64,000 bases of DNA from contig JAHLKF010000039.1 in the NCBI GenBank assembly GCA_025558075.1, forward strand, positions 1-64,000, given 5' to 3'. Below the pieces are notes generated by a model, which saw only the letters and a list, made by a program, of their open reading frames with translations, ran no database searches and was not told where the DNA came from. Of the stretch, positions 57,910 to 64,000 are shown piece after piece. Origin of the DNA: Gaertneriomyces semiglobifer (taxonomy: Eukaryota > Chytridiomycota > Chytridiomycetes > Spizellomycetales > Spizellomycetaceae). Every line of letters starts with the position of its first letter. Within the stretch, counting starts at the first letter, position 1. The position numbers were made by a program, and so were the translations under genes.

Positions 57910-58970
57910 AGTGGTTTGGCTATGCCGATGCCCTCTCTGGTTTTTCTCGGCTGCTGTCAAGTTCTGAGTTTGAAGGAATGAATGAACTTCTTGGCCGTAT
58001 AGGGACCAGTTGTGGTTCGCGTCGCTCGTGTCTCGGAAATCTTGGCTTCAGCAAGCCCGCCGAATATACTTATTACGCTTTACTGCCATCGGTGCGAGCT
58101 GCTCATAACAATATCTATGTCACCCGCGATAGTGTCGGGCAAAGGCCGTCATTGCTGATCGCTCTGTTTGGGTATCGAGCGGGTCGTACAGTGGCGCTAG
58201 CCTTATATCTACAGGAATATTGTCAAGGGACTGGCAGCTGATGGGGGAAAGGACCTATCGGAACCAGAAAGGTGGAATGGTTTGGAGCTTTACTAGATGG
58301 ATCGAGAATTGGGGGTAGCTGAACGGAGCATGACCGCTTGCAAGCTGCTGTTGTCGCCATCCACGTTTACGGACAACCCGTTCCAACCCACCAATCCTTC
58401 ACAGTGCGAGTTTACCACGACGACTTAGAAACCGAAAACGCACTGAAGAACCAGTTGAGTTACTCCGGTTGAAAAATAGAGATAGAGTGGTCTGCGACCT
58501 CAAGGGCCGCGCAGTTATGCGTTCGTTACATTGCAGCAGCTTTCTGTAACGATTCGGTTCAAACCGGACCGTAGAATATGCTTTTAAGGTAGCGGTTGGC
58601 ATTCCCGCTTTCGCCTGTGACGACAGTGACGCTGTCTGGCCATGTACATCAGAGATTTGCAGATGACTCGTGAGATTTCTTGCTCACGTCGCCTCGTGCA
58701 TCTAAATCATGCCTGCAAAACCAGCGTGCTCTCGCAAGTATGTAACTAAGTAGCATCCCGTGGACCTCCGATATACATGAGAAGGGCTGCGTCCATCTAT
58801 AATCGGGCATTCATTCTGCTGCAGTAACTTTAGTTACTATCAGATTGCAAAGCCGCAGGGGGTCAATCGCCATAGGATTGTCCATTAGCACCTCTTCATT
58901 ACTATGTGAATAACTTCTTGCTTGAGCATCATCCGCAGAATCCGTAATGAACAAGTTTTTTATAACGACA
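57910..58970. other. Divergent intergenic region, SCAMP / NADH dehydrogenase
   Basis: The 1.06 kb between the SCAMP start (minus) and the dehydrogenase start (plus). Short frames only; nothing recognisable beyond presumed promoters for both genes. Confidence 0.45.
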
Positions 58971-60730
58971 ATGTCATGGTCAAGCCTGCGCGCCTGTCGC
59001 AGTCCAGTGAACTGTCGAGATCTGGTCTATCCGTCGCATAGAACGCCCACACGCCCATACGTGTCAATCGGAAAACCTCAAGGTAAGTAACGAGCGACTC
59101 TCTATTGACTATCTTATCTGCAGAGACTAAAAGGCATCCCTGCATTTCAGGTCGTCTGGTTGTGGTCGGCTCAGGATGGGCAGGCTTGAAGCTCCTAGGT
59201 GGCATCAACACTGCCGGCTACGATGTAGTGATGGTTTCTCCGCGCAACCACTTCGTTTTCACCCCGCTGTTAGCATCAACGTCCGTGGGCACTCTAGAGT
59301 TTCGCGCCATCACCGAACCTGTCCGGCATCACAACCGCAAGGCTAAATACTTTCAAGCAAAGTGCGACTCGGTGGATCTTGCCAAAAAGGAGATTCATTG
59401 TGCTTCTGCTTTACCAGGCATGGGCCCCTTCACCCTGAAGTACGATAAACTTGTCATCGCAGCGGGTGCATACTCGAACACATTCGGTATACCTGGTGTG
59501 GAAAAGTACGGATTTTTCCTGAAAGAGATAAGCCATGCACAAAGATTACGCGCGCGCATCATTGAATGTTTTGAGATGGCATCAGAGCCCAACTGTACCG
59601 AAGAACAGCAGTGGAAGTTACTCAACTTTGCCGTAGTCGGTGGTGGTCCCACCGGGGTCGAGTTCAGCGCAGAGCTACATGATTTTGTCAAGGATGACTT
59701 GCGAAAGCTGTATCCACAGCTCATCGACAAGGTTCAGATTACAGTGTACGACGTAGCTGAGAAGATTTTAGGCAGTTTCGACGATGCACTTGCCGATTAC
59801 GCGGCAAGGAAGTTCCGACGCGAGGGCATCAAAATCCGCACCAAAACCTTCATTAAAGAGGTACAGGAGAATAAGCTCATACTGCACGACGGCAGCGAGT
59901 TGCCGTTTGGATGCTTGGTATGGGCGACGGGCATCACTGCCACTCCGCTTGTTCGTGCGATGGACGTCGCCAAAACTAAGAACGAGCGTCTCCTTACTGA
60001 CGAGTACCTGCGCGTTCTCGATAAAGATGGAAATCCAGTGCCAGGAGTTTATGCTATGGGAGACTGCGCGACTGTAGGAGACTTAGACCTACCGGCAACA
60101 GCTCAGGTAGCGACACAACAGGGTGTATGGCTGAGAAAGCATTTGAACAGTGCGAAAAATGAGGAGTCAGGCAAGGTAAATTGCCGGTTGCATTTCACTC
60201 TTCCTCATGCATATACGCTGACGCTTTCTATTAGCCTTTCAAATATTCTCACATGGGAAGGTACTGTTGGCTCGAACGTTCGGTTCTGCTACTGCTATGT
60301 GTGGACGCTAAAAGGTTCACTACAATCTCTAGCATGGTCTATGTCGGTGACTGGAAGGCAATTTTCGAGGCTTCGCCTAATAATGTGCGCCGTGGTCTTC
60401 GTGGGAGGCTTGCGTGGTTCAGTAAGTGGCTTGCCTTTACGTGGTTGTCTTGGCTATGAGCTCAAGTCAATGTTATCACCCAGTTTGGCGCAGCGCATAC
60501 ATGGTCAAGTCTGTTTCCGCCAGGAACATGGTCCTCATTCCCGTGACATGGTAAGCCCTGTCGTACGCAAATTACCTGAACATACGCCTTACGTATTCCG
60601 ATATTTCCCTTTGGTTTCGATTGATAAGGTTTTTAACATGGTACGACATGCTTTGCTGTAACTGAACGGCAGATCGGAAACTAACAATTCCGATTCTAGG
60701 GCCTTTGGGCGCGATATTTCCAAATTTTGA
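58971..60730 (+). CDS. Type II (alternative) NADH dehydrogenase, mitochondrial
   Basis: Exons 58971-59082, 59151-60175, 60235-60260, 60333-60421, 60484-60550 and 60700-60730 join in phase to 449 aa. Exon 1 encodes an Arg/Ser-rich, acid-poor presequence (SSLRACRSPVNCR) typical of mitochondrial import. Then the FAD motif VVVGSGWAG, the second dinucleotide motif VVGGGPTGVEFSAEL, YAMGDCA, PFKYSHMGSMVYVGDWKA spanning exons 3-4, WRSAYM and the ending FGRDISKF of NDI/NDE enzymes. It oxidises NADH and reduces ubiquinone without pumping protons. No EF-hand insertion is seen, so it is not the calcium-regulated external type; internal or external facing cannot be told. Reading through intron 2 gives a false C-terminus of about 160 residues. 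Confidence 0.95.
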
Positions 60731-60757
60731 TCATATTCTCAATGAATATATCTTCTT

Positions 60758-61553
60758 CTATTTACCCGCCAATCCGATGGTGAGATTACCCATTACTCGC
60801 TTGCTGATGAGCGCCTGTCGACGCCGCATATCCTCTTCCCGCGTGACGCGGATTGAATTTTGCTCGTCCTTCGCGTCAGAATATTTCCTGGAAAGAATCT
60901 GGCGACCACCGATTTCCGGCCAGTCACCAAAGGTCTGAACTCCGCCTTCTCGCCGGTATTGCTCAAGCGGAGGAAGGAAGATATCAAAGTGGCGGTTGTT
61001 AGTAGTCCGCTTATGTTTAGCAAGATAGTCCGCAAAGGAATCCGAACTATAACGGAGTGACTTGGTCTCCTGTGAAACTTGGTCATTGAATCTTGCGCGC
61101 ACGAATGCAATAACCATCCAAACATACAGATGAAATTGGACAACCCGCCGGGATGACCGCGCTCCGAGCTCTCAGCTGCTGCGCTGCCTGTGCAGGATCG
61201 AATCCTTCCATCTGGTAATCGCGACGCTGGGTAGTAGTCCAGTCGATGTCATTGTTGAGGGGTGTCCATCCGCATGATCTTATTCTGTCAACAAATTAGC
61301 ATCCGAATTGCGATAAAGGCAAACTTACACTGCCTAATACCTCTCCTTGCGACTGGCCACAACTTTTGCTAGCTCTGCTCGGGACTCTGTGGGAATTTTA
61401 GGTGTGAAATCGGCCCTATTGGTGGTGCTATAGTTTGTCTGCACGTATGTTCAAATGGATGAGATGGCTTCTACGCGTGAAGCGCTACCTCATCCTCACC
61501 GTATAACCGATATATGAATCCCATAAATTGCCAGAATCCCTCTGGCGTCGCAT
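60758..61553 (-). CDS. 206-aa protein, possibly axonemal/flagellar
   Basis: Exons 61553-61500, 61438-61341, 61284-61128 and 61069-60758 join in phase to 206 aa with standard splice ends (GTGAGG..GTGCAG, GTATTA..GACAG, GTATGT..CACAG). The protein is hydrophilic, rich in Tyr/Trp/Arg/Thr, with turn-like repeats (GYTTNYSTTNRADFTPK, WTPLNNDIDWTTTQRRDY) and PPLEQYRREGG. This style, short Tyr/Thr/Arg motifs in a small basic protein, resembles microtubule inner proteins of flagella, which zoosporic fungi keep. That assignment is inference from texture and not from a named domain. It is convergent with the NADH dehydrogenase, with stops only 28 bp apart. Confidence 0.6.
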
Positions 61554-61702
61554 CGTGAGTGTTTTCCTAAAGCGTTCTGTGCGGACGGGGAGAATTTGGT
61601 GAAAGATCGGAGTACAATTTGGATCTCACATTCTCTCGAAATTACAAAAATCTATTAGGAACAATGCTAAATATAGTAACATAAATTCTACATCTAGTGA
61701 GT

Positions 61703-63221
61703 TCACATGAGAAAGCTGGCCAACGGGCCCAACATTGAAACAATGAAAGTATATGCCCCTGCACCGAGCGTGAACCCACTGCTGGTCCCAGGTGCTGAGC
61801 CTGAAGGTGGATTGTTTGTGTCGGATACAATGGGCGATTCTTTCGGCATTTCTGTGGCGAAAATGTATCGCGGGAGAATGTTGGACGCGTCCAGGTCTTG
61901 TTTGAATGCATTAAGGATGGCGGTATCGTTGGTTATTTGAAAGTCGCGCATGGTTTCCTCCTCTGGTTTTGTCCACTCAAACAAGCACACCGCTTTCAAC
62001 AGTGGGTGTGCGTCCAAGAAAGTGGTATTCGTAATGTACTACAATTGATTCATCTCAGAACTCACATCAAAAACATGGAAGTAGAAGTGAACAAACCTGG
62101 CGCCACCAGGCCTGTTTCATGGCAAGATTGCCAGGCCCTGGTGCAATCTGTGCTATAGGAGTGGTGTCCGCTTGGTTAACTGCAGCACCAGTTCCGTCCG
62201 CAACTGGATTGATGCGGTACATGTGAAACGCAGTGCCCGCTTCAGTAATGATAAATGGCTGTAGAACAATGTAGCTTTTGAATATGGGCTGCAAGGTAGC
62301 ACCAAATGGCATGAACGTACCTTTTGCTTCTGTTCGGCGTACATTTGGTAGAAATTGGGCTGTCGAGCTTTGGTCAAACCGTGGATAAGGTTAAAAATTT
62401 CGCCCTCAGGAGGGAGCTCATTCGCCATATACGGATATTGGGACCCAAACCAGTAAGTTGACAGCCCGACCCAGTCCACAAACTCATCTCCTGCAAATGG
62501 AGCCTGGTTCAGTCGCACTTCGGCGAAACCCAACCGAAATTGGACACTTACCAGGGTAGAACGGAGAAAACGGGTCGTCCAGTTCGTTGAGGACCCCATC
62601 TTTATTAGTATCTAAGGCGGCAAACTCTGCTGCGTCGATGGCAGCCGTCATAGAGTACTTGCCACCTGCGAACGGGTAGCCTCCACCCATATTAGGCGCC
62701 CAAATAACGGCAGCTCGATCACGAGTGAGAAACTGGTTCTCCCGGATTGCACTGACTATTCGCCTCCACATTTGAACAAAAGCCAAAGGTCGTTGGCCAT
62801 AAGGCTGCCAGCTCCCGTTCATTTCAGATCCAAGGCGGATCATGACGCCTCTTCCAGCTTTAGCATATCCAGCAAGCTGCTTGACGAATTCGAAGATGTC
62901 ATTTTCAGTCAAAGCGTCTGGCGTGACTGTGGGGTACACCGACAAATACAACAGCGCGTTGGTGTTGGTTTGGTCAATGAGAAAAACAGGCGGCGGTTGG
63001 TCAAACTTGAGGGGAAGGTCCTCAGCAAGATGGTACATAGCCAAGTTATGACCAAGTTTCTGGTTCATTTCTTGCGGTGTAGTCTTGCCGGGATGGGTGT
63101 CCAGCCATGCACCCAAAACCACTTTTCCAGCCGACGGTTCAAGAGGAGCACGCTGTGCATTCACACAAGTCGCTGCAGCTGCCATGAGAGCAATGGACGC
63201 CGATAACTTTGAGAACAGCAT
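61703..63221 (-). CDS. GH26-like beta-mannanase, secreted, probably GPI-anchored
   Basis: Exons 63221-62552, 62490-62321, 62288-62097 and 62038-61703 join in phase to 455 aa. A signal peptide (residues 1 to about 22, ending CVNA-Q) starts the protein. The clan-A barrel of family GH26 is recognised by RLGSEMNGSWQPYG (E133, candidate acid/base), VIWAPNMGG, DEFVDWVGLSTYWFG and FIITEAGTAF (E296, candidate nucleophile). The histidine usual before the acid/base (HEMNG) is serine here. Residues 204-215 form a perfect 12-residue EF-hand-type loop (D-T-N-K-D-G...D) inserted before the WVGLS strand. The C-terminus is Ser/Pro/Gly-rich and ends in a hydrophobic tail with no charge after it, fitting a GPI signal. 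It would cut mannan in plant or fungal walls at the cell surface. Confidence 0.85.
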
Positions 63222-64000
63222 GGCGGCGAGATGCTGGGGACGGTAGTGAATTGATATTCAACAATCCGCAAGAGCTCGAGAAAGGGTATGTTGGATATAC
63301 AGCAGTATACGTTCGCAGGCTCGGCTCACGGCGAATCACAAGCGCAGCGGGGCAGGTGGCAAACAGATTCGCGAAGTCAATACCAGCGAATCAAGCCCGA
63401 ACGTATCCCGTCTCCTCCTAAAGCCCAACGGTCTTCAATAAATACCCTGAAAAGATTGACGCCCGTTGCCTTCCTGCCTGCTTTTTGTCCACTGCCCGTC
63501 GCTGCCCGTGGTAGTCATCAACTTCTTGTTCTGCCTACGTCAGGTCAAGAATATCCACCGCTACGCGTTGACTGATAACACGGATTTATTAATAGCCCAG
63601 GGCTAATAAGTACACAAACACAAGATATTATCTACCGCTTCGGCAATCGCGTAAACGAACGATGGTTGATGGCGGGCAGTCTGCTCAAAATTCACGCGGC
63701 GACCCTTGTTGGGTCATTCCACGGATGGGCATGGATAAATTGGTGGACAAACCGCGTGACAGGGCTCATCACAGACATGGTTCAAGGTTGATGGTTTCTC
63801 ACATGCAAACGATATCCATCCACCACATGGCAACTCAAAAACTGAACCTGAAGTACAACCAGGGTTACAAGGGAACATGTAACCATCCAAAAACCAAAAA
63901 GAAAGAATGAAACTACCAAGCCCTGAGCACCCTATTTGGCATGGGACTGGCACTGCATCTGCAATATACAATTGTAATATCAAAGGTTGAGGTTTTTTGA
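63222..64000. other. Window end, no firm gene
   Basis: Upstream of the mannanase and the right edge. A minus-strand frame at 63714-63983 encodes an unusually cysteine-rich stretch (about a dozen Cys in 60 residues, such as PCNPGCTSG and HVCDEPCHAVCPP). It could be an exon of a secreted Cys-rich protein continuing past the window, but no splice or start evidence was found. Confidence 0.3.

Noticed and set aside
60176..60661. C-terminal extension of the NADH dehydrogenase by read-through
   Set aside because: The read-through is intronic; splicing gives the conserved FGRDISKF ending.
63714..63983. Cys-rich frame at the right edge as a definite gene
   Set aside because: Suggestive Cys spacing only; no start, splice or homology evidence within the window.

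Overview
The window reads as nuclear DNA of a zoosporic, chytrid-like fungus. This is inferred from gene content; no marker gene fixes the species. Genes carry short spliceosomal introns (about 38 to 90 nt) with GT..AG ends and frequent CTAAC/CTAAT-like branch sites. The set mixes fungal genes (alternative NADH dehydrogenase, Mpr1-type acetyltransferase, Pho80/Pcl-type cyclin) with a secretory carrier membrane protein (SCAMP), a Crinkler-associated nuclease-kinase fusion and a possible flagellar protein, a combination that fits early-diverging fungi better than yeasts or moulds. Nine multi-exon genes were rebuilt by following reading phase across splice sites; the junction coordinates are hand-derived.

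Layout. 1-10 kb: an intronless orphan ORF, tRNA-Cys, a minus-strand REase-kinase fusion (Crinkler type) and a second minus-strand gene with a degenerate nuclease-like region. 11.4-12.5 kb: a cyclin. 12.5-24.4 kb: a gene-poor, low-complexity stretch leading to a membrane family 2 glycosyltransferase (24.5-26.8 kb). 29.5-31.1 kb: ethanolamine kinase, divergent from an Nmad2-like gene (31.9-32.6 kb), a domain best known from prokaryotic and phage DNA-modification contexts. 33.7-38.8 kb: a nest of repeats with a 3.5-kb inverted-repeat (foldback-like) element, five tRNA-derived SINE-like copies, a transposon-protein remnant, a nearly identical 0.59-kb direct duplication and minisatellites. 40.9-42.6 kb: a divergent acetyltransferase / cysteine-rich protein pair. 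44.5-45.7 kb: HUS1, followed by tRNA-Asp. 46.9-49.9 kb: a Pumilio/PUF RNA-binding protein. 52.5-58 kb: three minus-strand genes, PCH2/TRIP13, a coiled-coil protein and SCAMP. 59-63.2 kb: type II NADH dehydrogenase, a 206-aa axonemal-looking protein and a secreted, probably GPI-anchored GH26-like mannanase.

Most genes are unrelated housekeeping neighbours, as usual in eukaryotes. Two checkpoint genes (HUS1 of the 9-1-1 clamp, and PCH2, the HORMA-domain remodeller) lie within 10 kb, but nothing shows co-regulation. The most unusual content is the Nmad2-like gene, the nuclease-kinase fusion with its nuclease-like neighbour, the foldback/SINE nest, and the mannanase with an inserted EF-hand-like calcium loop.
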